Source: Gordonia gummivorans
GTDB taxonomy: Bacteria; Actinomycetota; Actinomycetes; Mycobacteriales; Mycobacteriaceae
Length of the DNA: 64,000 bases
Reading direction: 5' to 3'
NCBI RefSeq assembly: GCF_022513585.1
Contig: NZ_JAKWBF010000009.1
Span: forward strand, 1 to 64,000
Position numbers and translations under genes: made by a program. The notes beneath the pieces were generated by a model that did no database searches, was not told the DNA's origin, and was given only the letters and a program-made list of their open reading frames with translations. Shown here piece after piece: positions 30,201 through 39,979 of this stretch (positions are counted from its first letter, which is position 1; each line of letters opens with the position of its first letter).

Positions 30201-32758
30201 ATCCGATCGCGCAGTTCGTCGCGCGGTGTGGGCTCCGCCAGCCACTCACGCAGCAGCGCCGACATCACCGCGACCGAGTCGGCCGGGTTCTGCAGGGCGA
30301 GGAAGATGCGGAAGACCGCCGCCTCCAACTCAGGGGTCCGGTCCAGTTCGGTGACACCGTAGTGCGCGAGCGCCCGGCCGAGCTGATTGTGGAATGCCTC
30401 GGGAAGTCCGTCCCGCTCGACGTCGAGGCTCTGCAGATAGGTGTGGAAGTTCTCCCGGGCGCTGTGCACGTGTTCGATGCCGAGGTCCTGGCCCGACGGA
30501 CGGTTCTGACTGAGCTCGGCCAGATCGGCGAAGACCGTGATCAGCTCCAACTCGTCGGCCAGGGGGCGTCGGCCACTCTCCAGCGCCGCGTGGCGGACGG
30601 TGAGGTAGTCGTCGAGGGGACGATGCGGGTCCTGCGGGTCGACGTCGTAGCCCAGCAGCTGACTCCGCAGATCCTCCTGCGTGCGCGTGGTGCGTTCGTG
30701 CGGTTCGACGTCGGTGGGTTCGGCGGGCAGCGCGATGTCGACGGCCTCGTCGACCTCTTCGGCCGGTTCGTCGTCATCGTCGTCGGCCAACGGTTCGAGC
30801 CGAAGCAGGGTCGCACCGGTCTCGACCTGGGTGCCGACCGACACCAGACATTCCTTGAGCCGCGATCGCACCGGAGCACGCAGCACGGTTTCCATCTTCA
30901 TGCTCTCGAGCACGAGGACCGGAGCACCGGCCTCGACCTCGGCGCCGGCTTCGAGCGGGGTGGCGACCACGAGCGCCGGGGCGGGCGATCGGACGACGCC
31001 GCCTTCATCGCGGCTCACCCGGTGGGTGACACCGTCGACGTCGATCAGGTGCACGGGACCGTGGGTGTCGGTGACGAGGCGGTAGCGCACGTGGTTCACG
31101 ACCATTTGTGCCGCATGCTCGTCGAACCGTTCGAGGTCGACGTCGGCCGTGTGTGTTTCGGCACCGGCCTCGATGGCGATCCGGAAGCGGTGCGCGCCGA
31201 TCCGGGCGACGCGAACGCGGTAGGTGACGCCGCGGAGTTTGAGATCGAGTGGTGCGCCACTGTCGTGCTGAACCTGCGGCCGGCCGCCGGCGGCGGTGGA
31301 CAGCAACCGCTGCCGCTCGACCGACTCGCCCTCCTCGTAGGCGTCGATGGCCGCGGCGGCCAGCGCGATCGCCGAATGCCGGTGTGCGACGAGTCCGCCT
31401 TCGGCGCGGACCCGGTCGATCCAGCCGGTGTCGGCGCTGCCGTCGATGACGGCGGGCTGATTGAGCAACTCCAGCACAAAGCTCTTGTTGGTTGCGCCGC
31501 CCTCGATGATGACCCGCGTTTCGGCCATTGCCCGGCGCAGGCGACCGAGTGCCTCGTCGCGGTCTCGGCCGTAGGCGATGATCTTGGCGATCATCGAATC
31601 GAAGTCGGCAGGGATGGTGTCGCCCTCGCTGACACCGGTGTCGACCCGGATGCCGGGTCCCGCGGGCAGCTCGAGGCGGGCGATGCGACCGGGTGACGGC
31701 GCGAAGTCGCGGTCGGGGTCCTCGGCGTTGAGGCGGGCCTCGATGGCGTGTCCGCGTTCGGTGGGCGGTTGGCCTTCGAGCCGTCCGCCCGAGGCGACGT
31801 GCAGCTGCGCCCGCACCAGGTCGATGCCGGTGGTGACCTCTGTGATCGGGTGCTCCACCTGAAGACGGGTGTTCACCTCGAGGAATGCGAACAGCTTCTC
31901 GCCCGGGTGATACAAGAACTCCACCGTCGCGGCACCGCGGTAACCGACGGCCACCGCGAGGCGCTCGGCCGACGACTTCAGGTCGGCCACCTGCTCGGGC
32001 GCGAGGACCGGCGATGCCGACTCTTCGATGATCTTCTGGTTGCGACGCTGCACCGAGCAGTCACGCACGCCGAGGGCCCACGCGGTGCCCTGACCGTCGG
32101 CGATGACCTGAACCTCGACGTGGCGCGCGCCCGTGACCAGGCGTTCCAAGAACACGACTCCGCTGCCGAAGGCTCGTGCCGCTTCGTCCCGGGTGCGTTC
32201 GTAGGCGTCGACGAGGTCGGCGTCGTTGGTCACCACACGGATGCCGCGTCCGCCGCCTCCGGCGGTCGCCTTGAGCATGAGGGGGTAGCCGATCTCGGCG
32301 GCCGCGGCCTCGGCCTCGTCGACGGTGTCGACGGCGCCACGACTCCACGGCGCCACCGGCACGCCGACCTCCTCGGCGATCAGCTTGGCGCCGATCTTGT
32401 CACCGAGCTTGCGCATCGCCTCGGGCGATGGTCCGACGAAGGTGACGCCGATCCGTTCACACAGCTCTGCGAAGAGTGGATCCTCGGCGACGAAGCCCCA
32501 ACCCACCCACGCGGCGTCCGCGCCCGACTCGAGCAGTGCGCGCTCGAGGACCTTGAGATTGAGGTACGGCCGCGACGCGGCGGGACCCAGGTCGTAGGCG
32601 AGGTCGGCCTCACGGACAAAGGTTGCCTCGCGGTCGACGTCGGTGTGCAGCGCGACGACCTCGATCGGAATACCGGTCTCCGCGGACAATCCTCGGACGG
32701 CATGGATCAGTCGCATGGCGGACTCACCGCGGTTCACGATGGCGATGCGGGTGAACAT
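27266..32758 (-). CDS. Single-chain acyl-CoA carboxylase (BC-BCCP-central-CT)
   Basis: 1830 residues from ATG 32758 with GAAGGGA upstream. Residues ~1-450 form biotin carboxylase (KATAGGGGRGIRVV, ASPVLAPEQ, FLEVNTRLQVEHPITEVT). BCCP has VLESMKMETVLRAP with biotinylated Lys621. A ~570-residue central region (~690-1270) has no clear motif. The C-terminal carboxyltransferase (~1290-1790) contains ARISMDSGTENMDSVARAL, GINVGAQPYWNAEATMLM, SGFDGSPESLRKLQLEYG and SRYHGGAFVVFSKALNP. This eukaryotic-ACC-like order differs from the shorter LCC proteins of mycobacteria. It makes a malonyl- or 2-alkylmalonyl-CoA; the acyl length is unknown. Confidence 0.88.
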   Translation of the reverse strand: MFTRIAIVNRGESAMRLIHAVRGLSAETGIPIEVVALHTDVDREATFVREADLAYDLGPAASRPYLNLKVLERALLESGADAAWVGWGFVAEDPLFAELCERIGVTFVGPSPEAMRKLGDKIGAKLIAEEVGVPVAPWSRGAVDTVDEAEAAAAEIGYPLMLKATAGGGGRGIRVVTNDADLVDAYERTRDEAARAFGSGVVFLERLVTGARHVEVQVIADGQGTAWALGVRDCSVQRRNQKIIEESASPVLAPEQVADLKSSAERLAVAVGYRGAATVEFLYHPGEKLFAFLEVNTRLQVEHPITEVTTGIDLVRAQLHVASGGRLEGQPPTERGHAIEARLNAEDPDRDFAPSPGRIARLELPAGPGIRVDTGVSEGDTIPADFDSMIAKIIAYGRDRDEALGRLRRAMAETRVIIEGGATNKSFVLELLNQPAVIDGSADTGWIDRVRAEGGLVAHRHSAIALAAAAIDAYEEGESVERQRLLSTAAGGRPQVQHDSGAPLDLKLRGVTYRVRVARIGAHRFRIAIEAGAETHTADVDLERFDEHAAQMVVNHVRYRLVTDTHGPVHLIDVDGVTHRVSRDEGGVVRSPAPALVVATPLEAGAEVEAGAPVLVLESMKMETVLRAPVRSRLKECLVSVGTQVETGATLLRLEPLADDDDDEPAEEVDEAVDIALPAEPTDVEPHERTTRTQEDLRSQLLGYDVDPQDPHRPLDDYLTVRHAALESGRRPLADELELITVFADLAELSQNRPSGQDLGIEHVHSARENFHTYLQSLDVERDGLPEAFHNQLGRALAHYGVTELDRTPELEAAVFRIFLALQNPADSVAVMSALLREWLAEPTPRDELRDRIGGALDRLVAASQVRFPAIADLARGVVYAWYGQPLLRRSRARVYNDVRKQLRYLDENPTTPDRADRIAEMVGSTEPLVRILGQRIVRGSADNSVMLEVLTRRYYGNKGLSGIRTEQFGGASFVIAERDGFNLVSAAVDFDQLGDTIAGLGELARATGPVDADIYLSWEQQPDDFDAMAGTLHEIIASTSLPNRVHRVTITVAGSGDARMHHHITFRPSATGMAEERLIRGLHPYIAQRMQLERLHKFDITRLPSADDEEVYLFRCVAKDNPSDDRLIAFAQIRDLTALRESDGRLLTIPSAETTLASCVDSIRRAQRGARRTANTNRIVMYIWPPMDVSDEDLYTIGSHIRGITSGVGLEEVQLIARRRVPETRALNKVSVRFTVKPTGGIDVTVGEATSDPIEPVDEYRQKVLSAARRNAIYPYELVGLLGDFAEYDLDAEQRLVPVERPRGKNTAAIVAGVITTPTEKYQEGVTRVVLLGDPTKSLGALSEPECSRVIAALDLAEQMQVPLEWYALSSGARISMDSGTENMDSVARALKRVVEFTQAGGEINIVVAGINVGAQPYWNAEATMLMHTKGILVMTPDSAMVLTGKQSLDFSGGVSAEDNFGIGGYDRVMGPNGQAQYWAPNLGAARDILMSHYDHTFVVPGEQTPRRSLTSDPTERDISDYPHVLAGSDFTKVGDIFASSTNPDRKKPFDIRTVMRAVADQDHAVLERWAGMADAETAVVQDVHMGGIPVCLLGIESKEVQRRGYTPTDGPDTYTAGTLFPQSSKKAARAINVASGNRPLVVLANLSGFDGSPESLRKLQLEYGAEIGRAIVNFRGPIVFCVISRYHGGAFVVFSKALNPNMTVLAIEGSFASVLGGAPAAAVVFAGEVGKRVAADPRVRELESQLSGATGVDRSELGAELADTRQTVRAEKIGEVAAEFDAVHSIQRAVEVGSVDAVIRAAELRPRIIGAIQSSTAWSDSGAHASIS

Positions 32759-32917
32759 GGCCGGGTCCCTTCTCTCGTTCGTCAGGTCGGCGAATCACGC
32801 GCCGAGGGGCGGACCCGGACGATTGTTTCGAAGATTTTTCGTACGCGCGAGTACGGTCCCGGCGACGTGTGTCGGGAGGACACATGTCGCCGGGACCGGT
32901 ACGGCGAGATTCGACGA

Positions 32918-33403
32918 CTATGCCGCGAGAAGGTCGTCGATCTGGTTGATGGCTCCAGAGGAGCCTTCGAGGACGCCCATGTCGAGGACCTTCTGTAGGT
33001 CGTCGGCGGAGGCGTAGGTGCTGACATAGGTTGCGACAGTGCGGCCGTCGTGCTCGGAGAAGGTGTAGTCGCTCGTCGACACCGGCATCGAATCGACCGG
33101 ATTCAAGTCGCCGTCGGCGAACCCGTCGGTGAATCGGAAGCCACTGGGTTCGTCGACGGAGATGATGTCCATGTATCCGCCGAACTTATCCCCTTCCGGG
33201 CTCGTCATGTAATACGTCACACGACCGCCCGGACGGAAGTCATGGTCGACGACGGTCGCCGGGTAGGTGGGCGGTCCCCAGATCTTCTCGAGCTGACGCG
33301 GGTCGGCGTAAACCTGCCATATCCGGCTTCGGGGGGCCGCGAATTCGGCGGTGATGGTGATGGTGAGTGTGTCGATGTCGTGGGCGACGCTGGTGACCGG
33401 CAT
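32918..33403 (-). CDS. SRPBCC (AHSA1-type) protein
   Basis: 161 residues from ATG 33403, with AGGAGG 8 nt upstream. The START/AHSA1-like fold is shown by ITAEFAAPRSRIWQVYADPRQLEKIWGPP, then DFRPGGRVTYYMTSPEG and the C-terminal helix DDLQKVLDMGVLEGSSGAINQIDDLL. Such proteins bind hydrophobic ligands or act in toxin/lipid processes. It lies 3 bp behind an ArsR-type gene, the widespread ArsR-SRPBCC arrangement, so the regulator probably controls it. Confidence 0.88.
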   Translation of the reverse strand: MPVTSVAHDIDTLTITITAEFAAPRSRIWQVYADPRQLEKIWGPPTYPATVVDHDFRPGGRVTYYMTSPEGDKFGGYMDIISVDEPSGFRFTDGFADGDLNPVDSMPVSTSDYTFSEHDGRTVATYVSTYASADDLQKVLDMGVLEGSSGAINQIDDLLAA

Positions 33404-33406
33404 GGG

Positions 33407-33748
33407 TCAGTCCTCCTGAGTGGGGTCGGTGGCGATCAGTTCGTCGATGCGGGCAATCCGGCCGCGCCAGACCTGCTCGAGTTCGGTGAGCATGTCCGAG
33501 ACCGCACGTACCGCGGACACGTCACCGCTCGCGATCTGCTCGCGACCGCTGCGCCGCTTGTTGAGCAGTCCGGCGCGTTGGAGCACGGCGACGTGTTTCT
33601 GCACAGCGGCAAAGCTCATGTCGTACTTGGCCGCCAGTGCCGTGACCGAATGCTCCCCCGCCAGCACGCGCCGCATGATGTCGCGGCGGGTGCGGTCGGA
33701 GAGTGCATGGAACAGGGCGTCGGCCCGGTCCTCATCCGCTTCGCTCAC
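33407..33748 (-). CDS. ArsR/SmtB-type regulator paired with SRPBCC
   Basis: 113 residues if begun at GTG 33748 (VSEADEDRADALFHALSD); the frame extends upstream to a TTG at 33763, but that start lies inside the palindromic operator. The winged-helix domain is clear: ALSDRTRRDIMRRVLAGEHS, then AAKYDMSFAAVQKHVAVLQRAGLL and a KRRSGREQIASG wing. No metal-binding Cys pair, so it probably senses something other than metals. Translated just ahead of the SRPBCC gene (3-bp gap). Confidence 0.88.
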   Translation of the reverse strand: MSEADEDRADALFHALSDRTRRDIMRRVLAGEHSVTALAAKYDMSFAAVQKHVAVLQRAGLLNKRRSGREQIASGDVSAVRAVSDMLTELEQVWRGRIARIDELIATDPTQED

Positions 33749-33753
33749 CGTTC

Positions 33754-33781
33754 CAACATACAACCAATTGGTTGTATGTTG
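33754..33781. promoter_or_regulatory. 28-bp perfect palindrome, ArsR operator
   Basis: The sequence at 33754-33781 is a perfect palindrome: CAACATACAACCAA and its exact complement. It sits 5 bp upstream of the chosen arsR start codon, where binding would block transcription. Confidence 0.9.
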
Positions 33782-33982
33782 TCAAGCCCTCGATCGCAGA
33801 AGCCCGGCTATCGTGACTCGTGGGAACGTGCCGCCACCCGTCTCGGCGCGGCGCGGTTACCGGTGGGTAGGACCCAACGTTCGGCACGATTCGACCCACA
33901 ACGAGATACTGGTAGCGCCGAGACGCTCGGACGCATGCGATCCATGTGGTGAGTGAAGAGAAACCGGAGACAAAGGCGGGTT

Positions 33983-36220
33983 ATGAACGCGAAGCAGCCG
34001 ACCATCATCTACACCCTGACCGACGAGGCGCCGATGCTGGCGACCTACGCCTTCCTTCCGGTCATCCGCGCATTCGCCGACGCGGCCGACATCAACATCG
34101 AGACGAGCGACATCTCGGTGGCCGCCCGCGTGCTGGCCGAGTTCGGTGACTACCTCACCGAAGAACAGCGGGTGCCCGACAATCTGGCCGAATTGGGACG
34201 GCTGACCCAGGATCCTGACACCAACATCATCAAGCTGCCGAACATCAGCGCGTCGGTCCCCCAGTTGCTCGCCGCCATCAAGGAGCTGCAGGGCAAGGGA
34301 TACAAACTCCCCGACTTCCCGGGCAGCCCCAAGACCCCCGAGGAAGAAGAGATTCGGACGCGTTACACCAAGTGTCTGGGCAGTGCGGTCAATCCGGTTC
34401 TGCGCGAAGGTAATTCCGATCGTCGGGCCCCCAAGGCGGTCAAGGAGTACGCGCAGAAGCATCCGCACAGCATGGGCAAATGGTCGATGGCGTCGCGCAC
34501 CCACGTCGCCCACATGCGTCACGGCGACTTCTACCACGGCGAGAAGTCGATGACGGTCGACGGCGACCGTGAGATCAAGATGGAACTGGTCACCGCCGAC
34601 GGCGAGACGATCGTGCTCAAGCCGAAGGTGTCGCTGACCGACGGCGACGTCATCGACAGCATGTACATGAGCAAGAAGGCGCTCATCGAGTTCTACGAAG
34701 AGCAGATGGAAGACGCCTACAAGACCGGCGTGATGTTCTCGCTGCACGTCAAGGCGACGATGATGCGCGTCAGCCATCCGATCGTGTTCGGGCACGCGGT
34801 GCGGACCTTCTACAAGGAGGCCTTCGCCAAACACGGTGAGCTCTTTGATGAGCTGGGCGTCAACGTGAACAACGGTCTGTCGGATCTGTACAGCAAGATC
34901 GAGTCGCTGCCCGCGTCCAAGCGCGAGGAGATCGTCGACGATCTGCACAAGTGTCACGAGCACCGGCCCGAGTTGGCCATGGTCGACTCGGCGCGCGGCA
35001 TCACCAATTTCCACTCCCCCAGCGACGTCATCGTCGACGCCTCCATGCCGGCGATGATCCGGGCCGGAGGCAAGATGTACGGCGCAGACGGCCGCACCAA
35101 GGACACCAAAGCGGTCAACCCGGAATCGACCTTCTCCCGCATCTATCAGGAGATGGTCAACTTCTGTAAGACCAACGGGGCCTTCGATCCCACGACGATG
35201 GGTACGGTGCCCAACGTCGGCCTGATGGCACAGAAGGCCGAGGAATACGGTTCACACGACAAGACATTCGAGGTACCCAAGGCCGGAACCGCAAACATCA
35301 CCGACCTGAAGACCGGCGAGGTGCTGCTCACCCAGGAGGTCGAGGAGGGCGACATCTGGCGACTGTGCATCGTCAAGGACGCACCCATTCAGGACTGGGT
35401 CAAACTGGCCGTAACCCGGACCCGTGAATCCGGCATGCCGGTTGTGTTCTGGCTCGATCCCTACCGTCCGCACGAGAACGAGCTGATCGCCAAGGTGCAC
35501 AAGTACCTCGAGGATCATGACACCGACGGTCTCGACATCCAGATCATGTCGCAGGTTCGGGCAATCCGGTACACGATGGAGAGGCTGATCCGCGGCCTCG
35601 ACACGATCTCGGCCACGGGCAACATCCTGCGTGACTACCTGACCGACCTCTTCCCCATTCTCGAGCTCGGTACGAGCGCCAAGATGCTCTCGATCGTGCC
35701 GCTGATGGCGGGCGGCGGGCTCTACGAGACCGGCGCAGGCGGTTCGGCACCCAAGCACGTCAAGCAGCTCCTCGAGGAGAACCATCTCCGTTGGGATTCG
35801 CTGGGTGAGTTCCTCGCGCTGGCAGTCAGTCTCGAGGATCTCGGGAAGAAGAACGACAACCCGAAGGCCGAGATCCTGGCGAAGACGCTCGACGCGGCCA
35901 CCGGCAAACTGCTGGAGAACGACAAGGGACCGTCGCGCAAGGTGGGTGAGATCGACAACCGCGGCAGCCAGTTCTACCTCGCCCTGTACTGGGCGCAGGC
36001 GCTGGCCGAACAGACCGACGACACCGACCTGCAGAAGCACTTCGCACCGTTCGCCGAGTCACTCGCCGCGAACGAGGACGCCATTCTCGGCGAACTCAAC
36101 GGCGCACAAGGCGAAGCCGTCGACATCGGCGGGTACTACTACCCCGACGGCGATCTGCTCAAGAAGGTGATGCGCCCGAGCACCACCTTCAACGAGGCGC
36201 TGGACGCGGTTCAGTCCTGA
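33983..36220 (+). CDS. icd2: Monomeric NADP-dependent isocitrate dehydrogenase
   Basis: 745 residues from ATG 33983 ([17 protein letters not shown]); GGCGGG precedes it. Length and sequence match the monomeric IDH class (Icd2, Rv0066c: 745 aa). Recognisable blocks include the N-terminal [39 protein letters not shown] with substrate-binding Ser/Asn, the [20 protein letters not shown] block, and [33 protein letters not shown] near the C-terminus. It oxidises isocitrate to 2-oxoglutarate in the TCA cycle. A weak hairpin follows the stop (36238-36285). Confidence 0.97.
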   Translation: MNAKQPTIIYTLTDEAPMLATYAFLPVIRAFADAADINIETSDISVAARVLAEFGDYLTEEQRVPDNLAELGRLTQDPDTNIIKLPNISASVPQLLAAIKELQGKGYKLPDFPGSPKTPEEEEIRTRYTKCLGSAVNPVLREGNSDRRAPKAVKEYAQKHPHSMGKWSMASRTHVAHMRHGDFYHGEKSMTVDGDREIKMELVTADGETIVLKPKVSLTDGDVIDSMYMSKKALIEFYEEQMEDAYKTGVMFSLHVKATMMRVSHPIVFGHAVRTFYKEAFAKHGELFDELGVNVNNGLSDLYSKIESLPASKREEIVDDLHKCHEHRPELAMVDSARGITNFHSPSDVIVDASMPAMIRAGGKMYGADGRTKDTKAVNPESTFSRIYQEMVNFCKTNGAFDPTTMGTVPNVGLMAQKAEEYGSHDKTFEVPKAGTANITDLKTGEVLLTQEVEEGDIWRLCIVKDAPIQDWVKLAVTRTRESGMPVVFWLDPYRPHENELIAKVHKYLEDHDTDGLDIQIMSQVRAIRYTMERLIRGLDTISATGNILRDYLTDLFPILELGTSAKMLSIVPLMAGGGLYETGAGGSAPKHVKQLLEENHLRWDSLGEFLALAVSLEDLGKKNDNPKAEILAKTLDAATGKLLENDKGPSRKVGEIDNRGSQFYLALYWAQALAEQTDDTDLQKHFAPFAESLAANEDAILGELNGAQGEAVDIGGYYYPDGDLLKKVMRPSTTFNEALDAVQS

Positions 36221-36466
36221 CCTGAAGAGATCGGTGACCGGAGCGCTGACCCGGGGAGATGCAGTCTGCCGCGGAGGCGCTCCGGACAGTCTGTGTCCTG
36301 TTGGAGAGCACACAGTTGAGCCGACTCGGCATCCCGCGTCGAACTGCGAGGTGCCGACCGCGCGAGCGGCCCTCGCCCTTGCGCTTCCAAGTGTAGGATC
36401 AGCCCCACGGCCTGAAACAGTCCGGGTCACTTCAGCCCATCCTGCTTCACCGTGCTCGGAGGCGAT

Positions 36467-37996
36467 ATGACCAAGAGCAATTCCCTGTATACGACTCGAG
36501 ATTCGGGAGCCCCGGCCGGTAGCGACGAACATTCGCTCACTGTCGGTGCCGGCGGTCCGATCGTTCTGCACGATCACTACCTCATCGAACAAATGGCCCA
36601 GTTCAACCGCGAGCGAATCCCCGAACGTCAGCCGCACGCCAAGGGCAGCGGCGCATTTGGAACATTCGAGACCACCGAGGACGTGTCGGCCTACACGTGT
36701 GCGGCGTTGTTCCAGCCAAAGGTCAAGACCGACATGGTGGCTCGCTTCTCGACGGTTGCCGGGGAGCGTGGCAGCCCCGACACCTGGCGCGACCCAAGGG
36801 GTTTCGCGCTCAAGTTCTACACCACCGAAGGTGTCTACGACATGGTCGGCAACAACACGCCGGTCTTCTTCATCAAGGACCCGATGAAGTTCCAGCACTT
36901 CATCCGTTCACAGAAGCGGCGCGCCGACAACAACTTACGCGACCACGACATGCAGTGGGATTTCTGGACGCTGTCCCCCGAGTCCGCGCATCAGGTCACT
37001 TGGCTGATGGGTGACCGCGGAATCCCGAAGACGTGGCGGCACATGAACGGGTACAGCTCACACACGTATCTGTGGGTCAATGCGCAGGGGGTCAAGCATT
37101 GGGTGAGATACCACTTCATCACCGATCAGGGCGTTGAATGTTTCACTCAGCACGAAGCAGATCAGATGGCAGCCGCGGACACCGATTTCCACACCCGCGA
37201 TCTGTTCGAGACCATCGCGGACGGAGGCCGGCCGAGTTGGACGCTGAAGGTTCAGTTGATGCCCTATGACGACGCGGTGGGCTACCGGTTCAACCCGTTC
37301 GACCTGACAAAGGTGTGGCCGCACGGCGACTACCCGCTGCACGACGTGGGAACAATGACCTTGCACACCAACCCGACCGACAACCACGCCCAGATCGAAC
37401 AGGCGGCCTTCGAACCGAACAACGTGGTGCCTGGGATCGGCTTCAGCCCCGATCGGATGCTGCTCGGCCGGGTCTTCTCTTACGCCGACGCCCATCGCGC
37501 ACGGCTCGGAGTGAACTACAAGCAGATCCCGGTGAACAGTCCGCGCAACGACGTGCACACCTACTCCAAGGATGGCGCCATGCGGATCAACCCGGTGAGC
37601 GATCCGGTGTACGCACCGAATTCGAAGGGCGGGCCGGCTGCCGTGTACGCGGGTCAGCCCGAACCGCAGTGGGCAGCCGACGGTCAGATCATCCGCAGTG
37701 CCTACGTGGATCATCCCGAGGACGACGACTGGGGCCAGGCCGGCACGATGGTGCGTGAAGTGTTCGACGACGCCGCCCGAGAACGATTCGTGGACAACGT
37801 CGTCGGACATCTCTTGAACGGCGTGTCCACACCGGTCCTGGAACGGGCCTTCGACTACTGGAGTCGAGTCGACTCCGACATCGGTGCCCGGATCAAGGCG
37901 GGGGTCGCCGACAAGCAGGGCGAACCCGATCCGAAGGTCGATGAGCAGGGCAATCCGGCGCGCACGTCGATGCAGGAGAAGGTGCAGAGTTCGTGA
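36467..37996 (+). CDS. katA: Monofunctional heme catalase KatA
   Basis: 509 residues from ATG 36467, with GGAGG 4 nt upstream. Clade-3 type small catalase: distal His57 in [12 protein letters not shown], Asn130 in [13 protein letters not shown], and proximal Tyr in [14 protein letters not shown]. The NADPH- and heme-binding loops are in place and there is no C-terminal flavodoxin-like extension. Cytosolic tetramer. No linked OxyR or FurA; the 246-bp upstream gap probably carries its promoter. Confidence 0.95.
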   Translation: MTKSNSLYTTRDSGAPAGSDEHSLTVGAGGPIVLHDHYLIEQMAQFNRERIPERQPHAKGSGAFGTFETTEDVSAYTCAALFQPKVKTDMVARFSTVAGERGSPDTWRDPRGFALKFYTTEGVYDMVGNNTPVFFIKDPMKFQHFIRSQKRRADNNLRDHDMQWDFWTLSPESAHQVTWLMGDRGIPKTWRHMNGYSSHTYLWVNAQGVKHWVRYHFITDQGVECFTQHEADQMAAADTDFHTRDLFETIADGGRPSWTLKVQLMPYDDAVGYRFNPFDLTKVWPHGDYPLHDVGTMTLHTNPTDNHAQIEQAAFEPNNVVPGIGFSPDRMLLGRVFSYADAHRARLGVNYKQIPVNSPRNDVHTYSKDGAMRINPVSDPVYAPNSKGGPAAVYAGQPEPQWAADGQIIRSAYVDHPEDDDWGQAGTMVREVFDDAARERFVDNVVGHLLNGVSTPVLERAFDYWSRVDSDIGARIKAGVADKQGEPDPKVDEQGNPARTSMQEKVQSS

Positions 37997-38002
37997 CGGC
38001 AC

Positions 38003-38040
38003 GCGCAGTTGATCGTCGCCCGCTCGACGATCAACTGCGC
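38003..38040. terminator. Bidirectional hairpin terminator between katA and the VanY-like gene
   Basis: Perfect 16-bp stem (GCGCAGTTGATCGTCG at 38003-38018 and its complement 38025-38040) with a 6-nt loop, 6 bp after the katA stop and 5 bp after the end of the convergent peptidase gene. No T-tract on either strand. Confidence 0.8.
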
Positions 38041-38045
38041 GGCGA

Positions 38046-38561
38046 TCAACCGGGATTGTGGTCGATCCGGGCGGCCGCGTCGGGCCACATCGGCGGGCAC
38101 GCGAACCCCCGGATGGTCGCGACCTCGAAATGCCACCATTCGTTGGCGAATGTGCGGCAGAGACCCCAGCGGTACCCGTTCGTCTCCAGCCAGCGTGCCC
38201 CGGCGCGTGGGCCGACGTCGATGGCGTACCCGGTGACATGGGTTGATTCCTCTGGCGGCAACACCCAGCGTCGGGCGGCCGCGGGGCTGCCATAGGTGGC
38301 GATTCCTTCCCGCCACAACCGCCGCTGCTCGGCGACCGAACGCTTTCCCGACGTGATGCTCAACGGCACGCCTTGTGACTGTGCGGCAGTGGCGGCCTGG
38401 CGATAGGCGGTCGCCAGCGTCGGGTCCAGGCCTGCGGTGGTCGACGCGCTCGCAGGACTCCACCCGAACGTGGAGATCGCAAGCAACAGTGCGACGGCAA
38501 GAATCAGCCGCGCAATGTATGGCCGGCCATGAGAACGCATGCGCACAGTAAAGCCCGTCAC
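38046..38561 (-). CDS. D-Ala-D-Ala carboxypeptidase-like (VanY/peptidase M15) exported protein
   Basis: 171 residues; the N-terminus (MRSHGRPYIARLILAVALLLAISTFG) is an export signal ending near ASAS. M15 motifs: SITSGKRSVAEQRRLW, zinc-site STHVTGYAIDVG (SxHxxGxAxD) and EWWHFE (ExxWH). Cuts the terminal D-Ala from peptidoglycan stems in the envelope. Start uncertain: GTG 38561 or ATG 38540, neither with a clear ribosome binding site. Confidence 0.85.
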   Translation of the reverse strand: MTGFTVRMRSHGRPYIARLILAVALLLAISTFGWSPASASTTAGLDPTLATAYRQAATAAQSQGVPLSITSGKRSVAEQRRLWREGIATYGSPAAARRWVLPPEESTHVTGYAIDVGPRAGARWLETNGYRWGLCRTFANEWWHFEVATIRGFACPPMWPDAAARIDHNPG

Positions 38562-38585
38562 CGCGGGATGTGGCCAACCGGCGCG

Positions 38586-39848
38586 TCAGGCCGACACTCT
38601 CAGCTGGGTCCGCAGGAAACGGAGGATGTGCGTCCACGCATCCCGTTGGGCGGCGGCCGTGGCTGCTGGACTCCCTCCCGAGATCAGCCCGGACGAGCGG
38701 TCGACGGTCGTCGGGATCGCCGGCGGCCGGATGAAATGTCCGACATCGTCGTAGATCCGCAGTTCATCCTGGGCGGCGAAGGGGTTGCGGGCGGCCTCGC
38801 GTCGATCGATGATCGCGGCGGCCATCGGGGCCGCGGGATAGCACCTGTCTGCGGTGCCCGCGATCACCAGCATGGGGCAGTCGATGTCCTCGACGCGCAG
38901 GGTCGCCTCCGCGACAGCTGACGCATCGCGGAGGCCGGCCTCGTACGCGCTGCTGGTGGCCAACGCCGTCGATGTCGGTGTGCGGGATATCCGTCGGCGG
39001 AGCTCGTTGCGCAGCACCTGTGGCAGTAGTCGCTCGGACTTGACCGGAACGTAGGGAAGATCCTCACCGCCGTGGGTGAGGGCGGACATCTTCTGCGGTG
39101 GTCCGTCGTCGCGCAGCGCCTGGAAGACGACATGACTCGGCGCGACCGCCACGACGGCACGGACCGCGGTGCCGGTGGTGATCAGGGTGGCCAGCGCTGT
39201 CTGGACCCCTACCGATCCGGCGTGCACGGCGACCGCGTCGCCGTCGACGTAGGGCAACTGCCGGAACGCCTCGATGCCGCCCGCGATGTCTTCGGTCGCG
39301 ATGCGTGAGAAGGCGTCCGGGAGGCCGGGCTGCTGCGTGTAGTACAGCGTCGCGGTAACGTACCCGTGCGACGCGAGCAGGGCGGTCGTCGCTGCGATCG
39401 ATCGTCCCACCATGGTTCCCGGCAACACCACGATCCCCGGAAGACACGGCTGATCATTGGGCGGACGATAGATCTGCAGGACCCACCCGTCGCCGGTGAT
39501 GCGTTCGGTCCGCAAATCCAGCCCCCATCGCCGGGGCACGGTCTGCGTCGCCGAGTCATGAGCGGTGTTCGCGGTGATCGCGAATTCGATTTCCGTGGCG
39601 CAGTTCTCGAAGATCGCCGCAGGGCGGTCGACGGCCTTGTTCTGCATCGTCGCCCACGGCGAGTCGAGGTCGGGGATGTCGAGCCAGCCGCCGGGGCCCA
39701 CCGCGTAGGACGCGCTCGACCGCCATGGCGCACCCGCCGCGTCCGCGGTCGACACGATGAGGTCGACGGTGTCCGCAGTAGTGCCCGACACCCGGAATCG
39801 CAGTGGCGAATCCACCAGGTCGCTCTCACCCGAGATATGAAGATCCAT
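38586..39848 (-). CDS. Acyl-CoA thioesterase/BAAT-like alpha/beta hydrolase
   Basis: 420 residues. The N-terminal beta-sandwich (~1-130, DLHISGESDLVDSPLRFRVSG; NATEIEF-like) and C-terminal hydrolase domain match the bile-acid-CoA:amino-acid N-acyltransferase/acyl-CoA thioesterase family. The nucleophile is Ser in AVHAGSVGVQTAL (many eukaryotic members have Cys), with DDVGHFIRPP as the His region. Likely cleaves acyl-CoA esters. ATG 39848 starts it; no gene recognised to be co-regulated. Confidence 0.72.
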   Translation of the reverse strand: MDLHISGESDLVDSPLRFRVSGTTADTVDLIVSTADAAGAPWRSSASYAVGPGGWLDIPDLDSPWATMQNKAVDRPAAIFENCATEIEFAITANTAHDSATQTVPRRWGLDLRTERITGDGWVLQIYRPPNDQPCLPGIVVLPGTMVGRSIAATTALLASHGYVTATLYYTQQPGLPDAFSRIATEDIAGGIEAFRQLPYVDGDAVAVHAGSVGVQTALATLITTGTAVRAVVAVAPSHVVFQALRDDGPPQKMSALTHGGEDLPYVPVKSERLLPQVLRNELRRRISRTPTSTALATSSAYEAGLRDASAVAEATLRVEDIDCPMLVIAGTADRCYPAAPMAAAIIDRREAARNPFAAQDELRIYDDVGHFIRPPAIPTTVDRSSGLISGGSPAATAAAQRDAWTHILRFLRTQLRVSA

Positions 39849-39922
39849 GATTTGCCCTCTCCCCCATCATCACTCGTCGCCAATGGTGTATTGCGACCGG
39901 TACAGGCCGGTACAGGCCGGAG

Positions 39923-39961
39923 CCACGGTGTCGAGGAGGGGCGATCTCCACGACACCGTGG
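39923..39961 (-). terminator. Hairpin after the small secreted protein gene
   Basis: 11-bp perfect stem CCACGGTGTCG / CGACACCGTGG (39923-39933 and 39951-39961) with a 17-nt loop, 19 bp after the stop. A 10-bp direct repeat (CCGGTACAGG, twice) lies just beyond (39898-39920). Confidence 0.55.
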
Positions 39962-39979
39962 TCCGGTCGGCACGCCTGG

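Noticed and set aside
27692-31696. Very long plus-strand frames opposite the carboxylase
   Set aside because: Antisense artefacts of high GC; the minus strand carries biotin carboxylase, BCCP and CT motifs throughout.
36238-36285. Terminator after icd2
   Set aside because: 9-bp stem with a 30-nt loop and no T-tract; too weak to annotate as a feature.
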